From Atriophallophorus winterbourni (lineage: Eukaryota; Platyhelminthes; Trematoda; Plagiorchiida; Microphallidae), in NCBI GenBank assembly GCA_013407085.1, contig JACCGJ010000555.1:1-64000 (forward strand): 64,000 nucleotides of DNA, in the 5' to 3' direction. This document shows, piece after piece, positions 59,101 to 62,115 of this stretch. The notes under the pieces are model-generated. The model searched no databases, was not told where the DNA came from, and worked only from the letters and a program-made list of their open reading frames with translations. The translations under genes and the position numbers were made by a program. The number at the start of each line of letters is the position of its first letter. Position 1 is the first letter of the stretch.

Positions 59101-61289
59101 TATCCGATCCACTGCCGTCGATTGGGTCAACCCCACTGTCAATATTTTCAGATCCCTACAAACAATACGAAATATGCGTTTTTGGTAAAAACAACATTTT
59201 ACTTAGTGTAATGGTCTTCCACTAGAAGTAGAAGAAGGCCTGTCATTCCTGAATGATTGTTGAAACCTTATTAGATTCATTCAATAATCAAGGAAAGGGT
59301 CACGGCAACTGAATGACTTCCCCCCCTCACTGCAAATAATCAAGAAAGAATTGGCGGTGGATTAATTTTCCAAATGGAAAATATGAAAACGATTTTGGAT
59401 GGTAGATAATTAGATTTCTCCGAGAAATCCAGTTTGAGTTATGTAAATTTATCTGGTCCACAACGTCTGGTGTATGAGTAAGAGCATTTTTGTTGACCGC
59501 GCAGTTTTCGGGAAAGATTTTACTACCTTCGGTCAGGAGTATTTTGACTGTTATAAATGAGATTTGATAAGAAATATGCTGAGTACACAGTAGAATAATC
59601 CGTGATCAAGCTTTAATCCAAAACATACAATCATGGTTTCTAACACACGATTAGATGATTTGCGGTTCTTAACATATAGTTTGATCATGGGGCTTTCAGG
59701 GACTATATATGTATGTGTGTGGGGTGATCACCGCTTTCAACACTGAACAATCAATTTTCACCCATTTATGGACCAAGTCAATTCAAGAGGTCTGCCATTA
59801 ACCAAACAATCGTGGATCCTTTATGAGGCTCTTGAATATAGTGCATGGGATTGCCAATACAATGAATCAGATAAACCATCAATTCAAAACCTCAACAAAA
59901 TGCAAATACTGACTACCATTAAACGATTGAATGATGCGATTGTGTGGTTCCTAAATTTGAGCATTTGTGTAGCGCGAGACGTAAAACTGACGGAACAAAA
60001 CAGATTAAAAAAATTTAATTAGTCTGCACCGAAAAATCATTTCTCCGTAATGGGATTTCGCTAAATGGGGCATCATCCATTGTGTGAGATGAAACCATAG
60101 AAAAAAGTGGAACTTTGTCCTTGACTATGTAATATATATGTATATTGATTTTTTAGGAAAATTTTGTTTTGTAGGTTTTATGCCTCGCGCTACGTAAGTG
60201 CTCAAATTTAGGAACAACAAAATCACATCGTTCAATCGTTTAATTGTAGTCAGTATTTGCATTTTGTTGGGATTTTGAATTGATGGTTTATCTGATCCAT
60301 CGTATTGACAATCCCATGCACTAGGTTCAACAGATTGTTTGGTAATTGGCAAGGCTCTTGAAACGAATCCGTCGAACAAATGATCAAATTGATATTGGAT
60401 GAAGCAGTAGGCGTATAAGACTACACACTTCCAGAATGGACTTTAGTAGAAATCCATTAAAAGACTTCGATGTTAATCGTCAAATACATTAATTAATCAC
60501 ATTAATTTAATTAATTCATTAATACAATACAATTAATTTATTACATTATTTAATACAATAATTCTCGAAAGCAAAATCAATTCGATAAGGGTAAACTGCA
60601 ACTGTCAATTACTCCTGTCAATTACTCCTATTAACCACTGGTTCAAGGCTCACTGAGCCTGGTCTTACTGTCTCCACCTGACGACGGCAAACAGCCAGAA
60701 ACCGGTATTGGTGTGTAAGGGATGGGGATGTGAGCAACACATTACTTTGGTCATCCACAAGCGCCTCAAGTGCTTGACCAAGAGTCACTTTGTGATTCTG
60801 TGTCTGAACATCGTGGTTCTTTGTAAGAACCCTATGCAACAGTGGCATTCAAGTATAACCTTGGTGTTGACCATTTATTCGCTGTTTCAAGGCTCACTGA
60901 ATCTGATCTTGCTGTCTCCACCTGATGACCGCAAACAGCCAGAAACCGGTAGTGGTGTGTAAGTGCGGGGGATGTGAGCACAACAATACATTACTTCTAT
61001 TTCGATTTTAACAGAAAATGGGAATTAGAGGTGGTTGAAATTTGTCTCGAGTTCTTACTAAGAAGTCGGGAACACTGTTTGACTTTAACCAACTTTGCGC
61101 CTACAATCAACTCTAATTAACAGCACATGAAAAATTTGAATGAACGAATTATATCCGGCTTACCTGCACTCCCTCGCCATACAACTCGTTCACATTCTCA
61201 CACAGACATTGGTAGGTCGAGTTGATACAGGCCGCGATACATTCGCGCAGGACGGCCGCTGCCCTCGGGGGTGCGCTGAGTTCTTGGAC
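22887..61289 (-). CDS. UNC13: UNC13/Munc13-type protein, C-terminal half (MUN domain and last C2 domain), whole gene span in window
   Basis: UNC13 proteins prime synaptic vesicles at the plasma membrane: the MUN domain opens syntaxin and templates SNARE assembly, and the last C2 domain contacts the vesicle membrane. Thirteen exons, counting one copy of a duplicated pair, join with matching phases: 61289-61164, 59155-58986, 55815-55483, 54796-54556, 50545-50391, 48709-48565 (or 46604-46450, 45194-45050), 43254-43108, 39524-39453, 39370-39260, 37674-37449, 31586-31491, 28109-27947, 23199-22887. This gives 2298 coding bases, 765 residues and a TGA stop. Order and motifs follow mammalian Munc13 from the KELQSPPR segment to the C-terminus. 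The N-terminal half (C1, first C2 domains) lies beyond base 64000. Introns of up to 5.9 kb hold most of the mobile elements in the window. Confidence 0.93.
23200..24129 (-). other. UNC13 intron sequence, nothing recognised
   Basis: First part (on +) of the intron 23200-27946. No ORF or repeat with a motif I can name. Confidence 0.4.
24130..24345 (-). mobile_element. RTE-like retrotransposon 3' end, fragment
   Basis: Reverse complement of the 10440-10640 end: TTGGCATCCTTCGGTCGATG, ACCATGGATGTACATCACAA, TTTTAGAATGACTAAACAGT and GCGGCATGATCTGCGTTCAG. It abuts a Penelope-like end at 24345. Confidence 0.75.
24345..24810 (+). mobile_element. Penelope-like element tail, subfamily 1, with hammerhead-like motif
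   Basis: Starts in the last codons of the GIY-YIG frame (GGGGCAGAAATATCCACAAT) and runs through ACTTTATACCTACTAGTTAA, GATGTGGATACACACTGTGA and CGAGACGTGACACACTGTAG. Then comes CTGACGAAGCTTCTG with CAGAAGTGAAACGTTACCC at about 24679-24714, and TTGCACTCAAATTTCCTTGC. Copies of the same tail are at 18090, 32500, 34930 and 40690. Confidence 0.75.
24860..26560 (-). mobile_element. RTE-like retrotransposon, partly intact RT, endonuclease deleted
   Basis: A - strand ORF (25112-25912) encodes the linker and first RT half: [51 protein letters not shown] and [14 protein letters not shown]. It stops at a TAA. After the stop the frame continues with [18 protein letters not shown] to about 24870. Upstream (25985-26233), [18 protein letters not shown] from the endonuclease runs straight into [19 protein letters not shown], so the catalytic GDFN region is deleted. 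Non-autonomous, in a UNC13 intron. Confidence 0.88.
26561..27946 (-). other. UNC13 intron sequence, nothing recognised
   Basis: ORFs at 27209-27496 and 27479-27727 have no motif. AT-rich, no clear repeat seen. Confidence 0.4.
27947..28109 (-). CDS. UNC13: UNC13 exon: first half of the C-terminal C2 domain
   Basis: Acceptor GCGTGTTTGCAG above 28109 and donor GTAAGTC below 27947. Two bases at each end are shared with neighbours, whose phases fit. It encodes [20 protein letters not shown] and [20 protein letters not shown], then NMPSYNES. Munc13 has [37 protein letters not shown] and PKYNES at this place. Two longer ORFs on the same strand in other frames are shadows. Confidence 0.95.
28303..28558. 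mobile_element. Small TIR element (MITE) of 256 bp, TTAA-type target likely
   Basis: Left arm from GAGGGCACCCTATTAACGAA (28303) and right arm ending at GCCCTC (28558) are inverted copies over about 78 bp, roughly 85 percent identical by eye. Both arms include ACGAATAAAACAA, CCGGATTACC and AGAGAAATCGGGGATTC. Flanks are TTAG (28299) and TTAA (28559), consistent with a TTAA target site with one change. No coding capacity. Confidence 0.75.
28690..30560 (-). mobile_element. CR1-like retrotransposon, 5' part: ORF1 zinc-finger remnant and endonuclease remnant
   Basis: At 30320-30475 (-) a frame reads [18 protein letters not shown], then ICLGVC, a stop, and VCKECKART, a PHD-like Cys/His pattern as in CR1 ORF1. 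At 29207-29434 the endonuclease start reads [20 protein letters not shown] and [13 protein letters not shown]. Near 29025-29055 the [10 protein letters not shown] stretch stands where family members have MGDFN. The reverse transcriptase part is absent. Confidence 0.7.
30561..31490 (-). other. UNC13 intron sequence, nothing recognised
   Basis: No recognisable domain or repeat. Confidence 0.4.
31491..31586 (-). CDS. UNC13: UNC13 exon joining MUN region to C-terminal C2 domain
   Basis: Acceptor TTATTCAACAG above 31586; donor G|GTATAAAG below 31491. It encodes [20 protein letters not shown] and [11 protein letters not shown]. The Munc13 counterpart is [20 protein letters not shown] with TGEHKVTVK. 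Leading AT completes an Asn codon with the previous exon; trailing G completes Val with the next. Confidence 0.93.
31587..32174 (-). other. UNC13 intron sequence, nothing recognised
   Basis: AT-rich, no motif. Confidence 0.4.
32175..32731 (+). mobile_element. Penelope-like elements in head-to-head arrangement, cut by the gap
   Basis: 32175-32232 is the reverse complement of a subfamily 1 tail end (TGAGTGCAATCGGTTAGAGT, GGGGTAACGTTTCAC). From 32235 the + strand carries GIY-YIG remnants (EFTLE... with EHRKR-type codons shifted, [17 protein letters not shown], then EAVEIAKT) and continues into the tail ATACCTACTAGTTAATTAAA and GAGACGTGACACACTGTAGG, ending at the N run. Confidence 0.7.
32732..33731. 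other. Assembly gap, 1000 N
   Basis: Exactly 1000 undetermined bases, a conventional placeholder size. The sequence enters the gap inside a Penelope-like tail and leaves it (33732-33800, TTGCACTCAAATTTCTTTGC) in the end of the same tail type, so the true gap may be short. Confidence 0.95.
33732..33800 (+). mobile_element. Penelope-like tail end after the gap
   Basis: TTGCACTCAAATTTCTTTGC and GAATACACGATCGGTCCCAA match the ends of the tails at 24735 and 35255. Confidence 0.65.
33801..34929 (-). other. UNC13 intron sequence, nothing recognised
   Basis: No domain recognised; ORFs at 34472-34669 and 34747-34959 lack motifs. Confidence 0.4.
34930..35335 (-). mobile_element. Penelope-like element tail, subfamily 1, with hammerhead-like motif
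   Basis: Reverse complement of the 24390-24790 tail. On the - strand: GGTCTGACGAAGCTTCTGTG, TCAGAAGTGAAACGGTGCC (34937-34976). Further right: TAGTAGGTATAAGGTGAATA and CATTATGAATACACGATCGG. Confidence 0.75.
35336..36234. other. UNC13 intron sequence; possible decayed retroelement end
   Basis: A - strand ORF (35865-36200) contains [19 protein letters not shown], vaguely like the Cys/His end of some non-LTR reverse transcriptases. I cannot support a family. Confidence 0.3.
36235..36840 (+). mobile_element. CR1-like retrotransposon RT/C-terminal fragment
   Basis: + strand frames, shifting several times, give [60 protein letters not shown] and [11 protein letters not shown], all present in the CR1 copy at 1-2663. 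It stops at 36840, where the family B dimer begins. Confidence 0.8.
36993..37034 (-). ncRNA. Hammerhead ribozyme, family B unit 1 (one core change)
   Basis: On the - strand: stem I 5' CTCCAC, core CCGATGA (U4 changed to C from CUGAUGA), stem II arms GGC and GCC around AAACA, then GAAA, self-complementary ACCGGT, cleavage-site A and stem I 3' GTGGTG. The changed U4 probably abolishes activity. Confidence 0.65.
37234..37275 (-). ncRNA. Hammerhead ribozyme, family B unit 2 (core intact)
   Basis: On the - strand: stem I 5' CTCCAC, core CTGATGA, stem II arms GAC and GTC around AAACA, GAAA, ACCGGT stem III (palindromic, suited to pairing between two copies), cleavage after UA, stem I 3' GTGGTG with four pairs next to the core. 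A C and an A flank stem II where a G-C pair is usual. Compared with unit 1, both stem II arms changed together. Confidence 0.75.
37449..37674 (-). CDS. UNC13: UNC13 exon, MUN domain C-terminal part
   Basis: Acceptor TTCGTTCTTTTAG above 37674, donor A|GTAAGTTTC below 37449. It encodes [60 protein letters not shown] and [10 protein letters not shown]. Munc13 reads [30 protein letters not shown] and [20 protein letters not shown] here. Confidence 0.95.
37721..37741. repeat. (GT)10 microsatellite
   Basis: Ten GT units in a row, 47 bases upstream (on - strand) of the UNC13 exon at 37449-37674. Confidence 0.95.
37820..38870 (-). mobile_element. CR1-like retrotransposon, internally deleted derivative
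   Basis: One - strand ORF (38336-38878) starts with the endonuclease beginning ([36 protein letters not shown]) and passes without a stop to the region after the RT palm ([37 protein letters not shown]). The rest follows in 37859-38230 ([40 protein letters not shown]). So the endonuclease core and most of the RT were removed in one deletion near 38540-38560. The 3' tail matches that of the 1-2663 copy. Confidence 0.85.
38905..39040 (+). repeat. Repeat family A fragment, core deleted
   Basis: TTGAACAGGTTAGTCGCGCC, then ACTGTTTTAAGCGCATGCGG and CTGTCTCTGTCCAATGAGTG. The unit is recognisable but the CUGAUGA to GAAA segment is missing. Confidence 0.5.
39260..39370 (-). CDS. UNC13: UNC13 exon, MUN domain
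   Basis: Acceptor GATTTCCATAG above 39370, donor GTTAGTATT below 39260; exactly 37 codons, phase 0 both sides. [20 protein letters not shown] and [17 protein letters not shown] correspond to the [20 protein letters not shown] stretch of Munc13, the least conserved of the exons here. Confidence 0.8.
39453..39524 (-). CDS. UNC13: UNC13 exon, MUN domain (24 codons)
   Basis: Acceptor CTTTTCCAG above 39524 and donor CAA|GTAAGC below 39453; phase 0 both sides. [20 protein letters not shown] matches [20 protein letters not shown] in Munc13. Only 82 bases of intron separate it from the next exon. Confidence 0.88.
39690..40210. repeat. Family C fragment and a 110-bp inverted repeat
   Basis: 39698-39800 has the family C start (ATGGAAGCACAAGCCTGATC). 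Then two inverted arms: 39838-39948 (GATGACATCATCAGCAAAAC ... GATTGGTCGA) and 40096-40200 (TCGACCAATCCGCGGGAGTG ... GTTTTGCTGATGATGTC), spaced by about 150 bp. Confidence 0.7.
40245..40440 (+). mobile_element. RTE-like retrotransposon 3' end, fragment
   Basis: AGAGATAGTTCCTCCCTAAT, TGCTTAGTTGTTTGAAATGC and GGTCGACATCGACCGTAGGA match the end of the 8380-10660 element. Confidence 0.65.
40690..40765 (+). mobile_element. Penelope-like tail fragment
   Basis: CTATCACCCTTGGTCTGACG with AAGCTTCTATTGAACC: the motif 5' half is present and the copy breaks off in stem II. Confidence 0.6.
40766..41719 (-). other. UNC13 intron sequence, nothing recognised
   Basis: No domain or repeat I can support. Confidence 0.4.
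41720..42852 (+). mobile_element. CR1-like retrotransposon, 5'-truncated, with TTGAATC repeat at 3' end
   Basis: 41725-41919 has [17 protein letters not shown] and [20 protein letters not shown]. After a frameshift, 41921-42103 has [10 protein letters not shown] with an intact FADD and [14 protein letters not shown]. 42287-42736 has [16 protein letters not shown] and [20 protein letters not shown]. It ends with ATCCTTGAATCTTGAATCTTGA near 42830, the same kind of 3' end as the copy at 57390-58768. Confidence 0.88.
42875..43100 (+). repeat. Repeat family C copy
   Basis: ATGGTATGAAAGCACAAGCC, GTCCTAGACAGATATGAGAA, TTCAGCATGCAGCTCACTAC and CAATTTAGCACGATTAACCA are shared with 55893-56115. It ends within 10 bases of the UNC13 donor at 43107. 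Confidence 0.7.
43108..43254 (-). CDS. UNC13: UNC13 exon, MUN domain
   Basis: Acceptor CTTTCCCTCTAAG above 43254 chosen because it gives phase 0, as the upstream exon requires; an alternative CTTTTGCAG at 43292 would shift the frame. Donor AAG|GTGAGT below 43108. 49 codons: [49 protein letters not shown]. Munc13 has [20 protein letters not shown] and KTVLKRVLK. Confidence 0.93.
43255..44424 (-). other. UNC13 intron sequence, nothing firmly recognised
   Basis: A 33-codon + strand ORF at 43764 ([20 protein letters not shown]) has coding-like composition but no match I know. Confidence 0.35.
44425..44545 (-). repeat. Repeat family A fragment with near-intact hammerhead
   Basis: CATTTGCATGCTTTTCCGTC, then the ribozyme segment on the - strand and GATCAGGATCCGCATGCGCA. 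Confidence 0.75.
44453..44498 (-). ncRNA. Hammerhead ribozyme, family A (C3 changed to G)
   Basis: - strand: stem I CCCTAC/GTGGGG (six pairs, one U-G), core GTGATGA (C3 to G), stem II GTGC-AAACA-GCAC, GAAA, ACCGGT stem III, cleavage triplet GTC. Everything but C3 is canonical; this copy shows the best stem I. Confidence 0.75.
44560..44990 (+). mobile_element. CR1-like retrotransposon 3' end
   Basis: Matches 58400-58760: AGCCACTCAGCGATACTACA, GTCGCCGATATTTTTTTATT, GAATGTTTACAATGATAAGG, ATAAATTCTTGAATTTTTT. It forms the left border of the first copy of the duplicated UNC13 block; the second copy (48433) has the same border. Confidence 0.85.
45050..45194 (-). CDS. UNC13: UNC13 exon, MUN domain, copy 1 of duplicated exon (pair member 2)
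   Basis: Acceptor TTACACTTCAG above 45194; leading C joins the AG of the previous exon to make Ser. Donor AAG|GTAAGTT below 45050. 48 codons: [48 protein letters not shown]. Munc13: [37 protein letters not shown]. Differs from the copy at 48565 by one residue (Asn versus Asp). Confidence 0.92.
45470..46060 (-). mobile_element. RTE-like retrotransposon fragment, in duplicated block copy 1
   Basis: - strand 45688-45972: [20 protein letters not shown] and [13 protein letters not shown], with later [16 protein letters not shown] sequence and LLIL..A. It parallels [14 protein letters not shown] of the better RTE copies. Many stops. Confidence 0.8.
46450..46604 (-). CDS. UNC13: UNC13 exon, MUN domain, copy 1 of duplicated exon (pair member 1)
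   Basis: Acceptor TTTGTGCGACAG above 46604, donor AG|GTGAGTTG below 46450. 51 codons plus two bases: [51 protein letters not shown]. Munc13: [40 protein letters not shown]. The longer ORF in another frame over this DNA is a shadow. Confidence 0.93.
46949..47432 (+). mobile_element. CR1-like retrotransposon C-terminal part, runs into gap
   Basis: Open + frame: [80 protein letters not shown]. It begins exactly where the two copies of the UNC13 block stop matching (after AGAAACGAAAGC) and re-emerges after the gap as its 3' end (48433-48500). Confidence 0.85.
47433..48432. other. Assembly gap, 1000 N
   Basis: Exactly 1000 N inside a CR1 element between the two copies of the duplicated UNC13 block, so the distance and even adjacency of the copies are not proven. 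Confidence 0.95.
48433..48500 (+). mobile_element. CR1-like 3' end after gap
   Basis: CGAATGTTTACAATGTTAAG and ATAAATTCTTGATTTTTTTA match 44930-44990. Confidence 0.75.
48565..48709 (-). CDS. UNC13: UNC13 exon, MUN domain, copy 2 of duplicated exon (pair member 2)
   Basis: Same splice sites, length (145 bp) and reading frame as 45050-45194: acceptor TTACACTTCAG, donor AAG|GTAAGTT. Reads [15 protein letters not shown], one residue different from copy 1. Flanking intron sequence is also shared, with small indels. Confidence 0.92.
49000..49560 (-). mobile_element. RTE-like retrotransposon fragment, in duplicated block copy 2
   Basis: Counterpart of 45470-46060, about 95 percent identical by eye, same truncation points, so it was inserted before the duplication. 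Confidence 0.8.
49919..50333 (+). mobile_element. RTE-like 3' end inserted in copy 2 only, with 12-bp target duplication
   Basis: Flanked by AACCCTCGGCCA at 49907-49918 and again at 50334-50345. The other copy of the block has a single AACCCTCGGCAA at 46393, an empty site. The insert ends in GATGATGATGATG and encodes the frame end [20 protein letters not shown], as in the family at 18560-19265. Confidence 0.92.
50391..50545 (-). CDS. UNC13: UNC13 exon, MUN domain, copy 2 of duplicated exon (pair member 1)
   Basis: Same boundaries and frame as 46450-46604. Base differences between the copies (for example GCGTGCATC versus GCATGTATC for ACI) are silent where I checked, which suggests either recent duplication, selection on both, or two alleles kept apart by the assembler. 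Confidence 0.92.
50546..51053 (-). other. UNC13 intron, end of the duplicated block
   Basis: Matches copy 1 (46605-46948) up to AAGAAACGAAAGC near 50889; after that the sequence is unique up to the MULE. Confidence 0.6.
51248..52392 (-). pseudogene. MULE transposase with N-terminal FLYWCH-type zinc finger, broken
   Basis: - strand. 52141-52392 is a FLYWCH-like finger ([41 protein letters not shown]). Then come [20 protein letters not shown] and [13 protein letters not shown], with the first catalytic Asp, followed by an in-frame stop at about 51802 and [16 protein letters not shown]. 51248-51700 gives [17 protein letters not shown] (Glu where the second catalytic Asp is usual), [20 protein letters not shown] and a final [13 protein letters not shown] end. 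Such proteins cut and paste the element by a DDE mechanism; this one cannot be made in full. Confidence 0.85.
52422..54306. mobile_element. piggyBac-like transposon nested in the MULE
   Basis: TTAA at 52422-52425 and 54303-54306. Perfect 12-bp TIRs: CCCTTTGTCTAC at 52426 and its complement GTAGACAAAGGG ending at 54302. Body 1877 bp. Subterminal sites with the palindromic core GGTAAC...GTTACC occur at 52441-52456 and 54153-54168; a related inverted site (GGCACTGCAGTTACCGCCAG) is at 52790-52809. Confidence 0.93.
53020..53891 (+). pseudogene. piggyBac transposase, internally deleted and frameshifted
   Basis: 53020-53190 encodes an N-terminus ([20 protein letters not shown], then acidic [11 protein letters not shown]). 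It jumps directly to the late catalytic region ([35 protein letters not shown]), so several hundred residues with two catalytic Asp are missing. At 53429-53467 the conserved [13 protein letters not shown] signature is in another frame. A one-base loss before it is compensated after it by a tandem 10-base duplication (ATGTATGGAG twice, 53475-53494). Then [20 protein letters not shown] and a C-terminal CxxC...[10 protein letters not shown] zinc motif end at TAA. Confidence 0.9.
54556..54796 (-). CDS. UNC13: UNC13 exon, MUN domain
   Basis: Acceptor TTGATTCGTCAG above 54796, donor CTG|GTAAGC below 54556. 80 codons: [75 protein letters not shown]. Munc13: [54 protein letters not shown]. Confidence 0.97.
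54840..54915 (-). repeat. Family B-like fragment with decayed hammerhead
   Basis: - strand: GTATCTGATGAATCCACACA then ACCCGAAACCCATAATGGAT. CUGAUGA and GAAA are kept but stem III has lost its ACCGGU palindrome. Confidence 0.45.
55015..55345 (-). mobile_element. RTE-like retrotransposon 3' end
   Basis: TTGTTGGCCTCCTTCGGTCG, TGACTAAACAGTCCAATTCG, GGCGTGATCTGCGTTCAGCA and CACAATGCCTCCTATGTGAG: reverse complement of 10320-10640. Confidence 0.85.
55483..55815 (-). CDS. UNC13: UNC13 exon, MUN domain
   Basis: Acceptor AATCGTTGCTAG above 55815 (leading G completes CAG, Gln), donor AG|GTGAGCAAC below 55483. 110 codons: [32 protein letters not shown], a Ser/Pro/Lys-rich insert ([20 protein letters not shown]) not in mammalian Munc13, then [20 protein letters not shown] and NKLPDYP. 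Munc13: [38 protein letters not shown]. Confidence 0.95.
55893..56115 (+). repeat. Repeat family C copy
   Basis: GGTATGAAAGCACAAGCCTG, GCCTAGACAGATATGAGAAA, AGCATGCAGCCGGTGGCCAA, CCATTTAGCACGGTTTTAGA; shared with 42875-43100. No coding capacity. A SINE-like unit, class unknown. Confidence 0.7.
56116..56949 (-). other. UNC13 intron sequence, nothing recognised
   Basis: ORF 56542-56874 on the - strand shows no motif. Confidence 0.4.
56950..57345 (-). repeat. Repeat family A, tandem dimer (221-bp period), cut by a CR1
   Basis: CCACTGTT at 56961 and 57182 marks the 221-bp period. Each unit: ACGACCAACCTGTTCAATCA, TGCATTTCCATCACACACAC, then the ribozyme segment. The second unit breaks off at GATTTCGTGCTG (about 57335), where CR1 sequence follows. 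A (CA)n run at 57298-57316 lies just after the ribozyme cleavage site on the - strand. Confidence 0.85.
57080..57125 (-). ncRNA. Hammerhead ribozyme, family A (core intact)
   Basis: - strand: stem I 5' CCCTAC, CTGATGA (57119-57113), stem II GTGC-AAACA-GCAC (four pairs, G-C next to the core), GAAA (57099-57096), ACCGGT, canonical cleavage triplet GTC (C at 57090), stem I 3' GTTGTG. Stem I is weakened by substitutions; the copy at 44453 shows the paired form. Confidence 0.82.
57390..58768 (+). mobile_element. CR1-like retrotransposon, 5'-truncated, long open RT frame
   Basis: Open + frame to TGA at 58619: [130 protein letters not shown]. The catalytic FADD is FAVD: the first Asp is Val (codon 57810-57812). 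The ORF upstream of about 57390 is chance read-through of a family A repeat. The 3' end is TTCTTGAATCTTGAATCTTG, a short tandem repeat as in CR1 elements. Confidence 0.9.
58770..58865 (+). repeat. Repeat family A fragment
   Basis: GGTCCTGATCGTAATGACC, ribozyme segment, (GT)n and AATGGAAATGCACACAAATA. Confidence 0.75.
58791..58834 (+). ncRNA. Hammerhead ribozyme, family A (core intact, CUGACGA form)
   Basis: + strand: CTGACGA (58798-58804), stem II GTG...CAC with an enlarged loop, GAAA (58818-58821), ACCGGT, GTC with cleavage after 58827. Stem I pairs CCCCCC with GTGGGA (four of five). Confidence 0.78.
58986..59155 (-). CDS. UNC13: UNC13 exon, MUN domain
   Basis: Acceptor TTGTTTGTAG above 59155, donor CA|GTAAGTG below 58986. 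[20 protein letters not shown] and [20 protein letters not shown], then [17 protein letters not shown]. Munc13: [30 protein letters not shown]. A + strand ORF here is a shadow. Confidence 0.95.
59156..59764 (-). other. UNC13 intron sequence, nothing recognised
   Basis: AT-rich, no motif. Confidence 0.4.
59765..60380. repeat. Long inverted repeat (arms about 235 bp)
   Basis: Arm 59765-60015 and arm 60150-60378 are inverted copies: shared TGCATGGGATTG, AATGCAAATACTGACTAC-type and TTAAACGATTGAA segments, 80-85 percent identical by eye. Both arms are open in the same relative frame ([20 protein letters not shown]), which hints at a formerly coding or simply well-preserved sequence. A foldback element is possible. 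Confidence 0.75.
60672..60713 (+). ncRNA. Hammerhead ribozyme, family B (core intact, CUGACGA form)
   Basis: CTCCAC, CTGACGA (60678-60684), stem II GGC-AAACA-GCC, GAAA (60698-60701), ACCGGT, cleavage after A60707. Stem I 3' is TTGGTG, so the pair next to the cleavage site is lost. Confidence 0.68.
60916..60957 (+). ncRNA. Hammerhead ribozyme, family B (core intact)
   Basis: CTCCAC, CTGATGA (60922-60928), stem II CGC/GCC with a mismatch, GAAA (60942-60945), ACCGGT, cleavage after A60951, stem I 3' GTGGTG (four pairs next to the core). Confidence 0.72.
61164..61289 (-). CDS. UNC13: UNC13 exon, start of MUN domain (most upstream exon seen)
   Basis: Acceptor GAATATTTCAG above 61289, donor CAG|GTAAGC below 61164; 42 codons, phase 0 both sides. 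[42 protein letters not shown]. Munc13: VKELQSPPRASQVVKDCVKA, CLNSTYEYIFNNCHELY. The next upstream exon is not found before base 64000. Confidence 0.95.
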
Positions 61290-61984
61290 CTGAAATATTC
61301 CCCTCTCGTGATGAAACAATACGTGTGGCGACTGTCTAATAATGAACTCGGGTGGCTGTGAGTTATGGTATGAGTCTGTTGGAGCGATATATTGTAATAC
61401 TTTGGGGACCGATCGAACAGACTTGTAAATATAAATAAATTTGAAATGCCACTAGAAAGTAATTTTCTGACAAATATGATTATGTCAGACGCTGTAGGTC
61501 AGGATGGATGGGCCCGAAAATTAATTAAGTTAAGGTAAGTTATTATTATTAAAAATATGTTTTATAAAATGGATAGGTTAAATATTTTAGCGCTCCATGC
61601 TCACGTATGTATGCTGAGTAAATATACCTACGGATCTTAGGCTGTTTATCGATAAGGCTAATGGAAAGAATGCTTCCAAAACGTGCTACCTCTAGCTTTA
61701 GATAACCATCAACTGCACTGACAGATTGCTTTCAGTTAGGGCAGTTGTACAGTAACGCGTGGAACAGATGTTTTTTTCAGAACATGGGATAATGAAGGAA
61801 TAAATTATTATTATTGATCGGGTGCTGGTATGCGCTGAGCCTGCCAAGACAGCGAGACGAGTTCATTTGCCTACATTATGTGTGAGTGTCATCTGTTTTG
61901 CTTGAATGGAGGTGCGGTCAGTTTGTCGGTTCGCCTACTTCACTAATGGTGATGTAAATTAAGGTTTTTTTTTGTTGGAAAACC
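61290..61984 (-). other. UNC13 intron sequence, nothing recognised
   Basis: No motif seen. Confidence 0.4.
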
Positions 61985-62115
61985 AGTCACCAGATTAAAA
62001 ATGTTCATTTGTATGCATTTCCGTCACAACCACCCACCATACGACCGGTTTCGAGCTGTTTACCCCTATCAAGTAGGGACAGTAGGATACGAATGCGCTT
62101 GATACAATCGCAACT
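61985..62115 (-). repeat. Repeat family A fragment, decayed core
   Basis: TTTGTATGCATTTCCGTCAC, ACGACCGGTTTCGAGCTGTT, AGTAGGGACAGTAGGATACG. The - strand reads TTGATAG instead of CTGATGA, while GAAACCGGTC is kept. Confidence 0.7.

Larger units (their letters stand above)
60635..60985 (+). repeat. Repeat family B, one and a half tandem units (244-bp period) with two hammerheads
   Basis: TTCAAGGCTCACTGA starts at 60642 and at 60886, a 244-bp period. The ribozyme strand is +. GGTTCTTTGTAAGAACC hairpin at 60816-60832. Confidence 0.85.
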
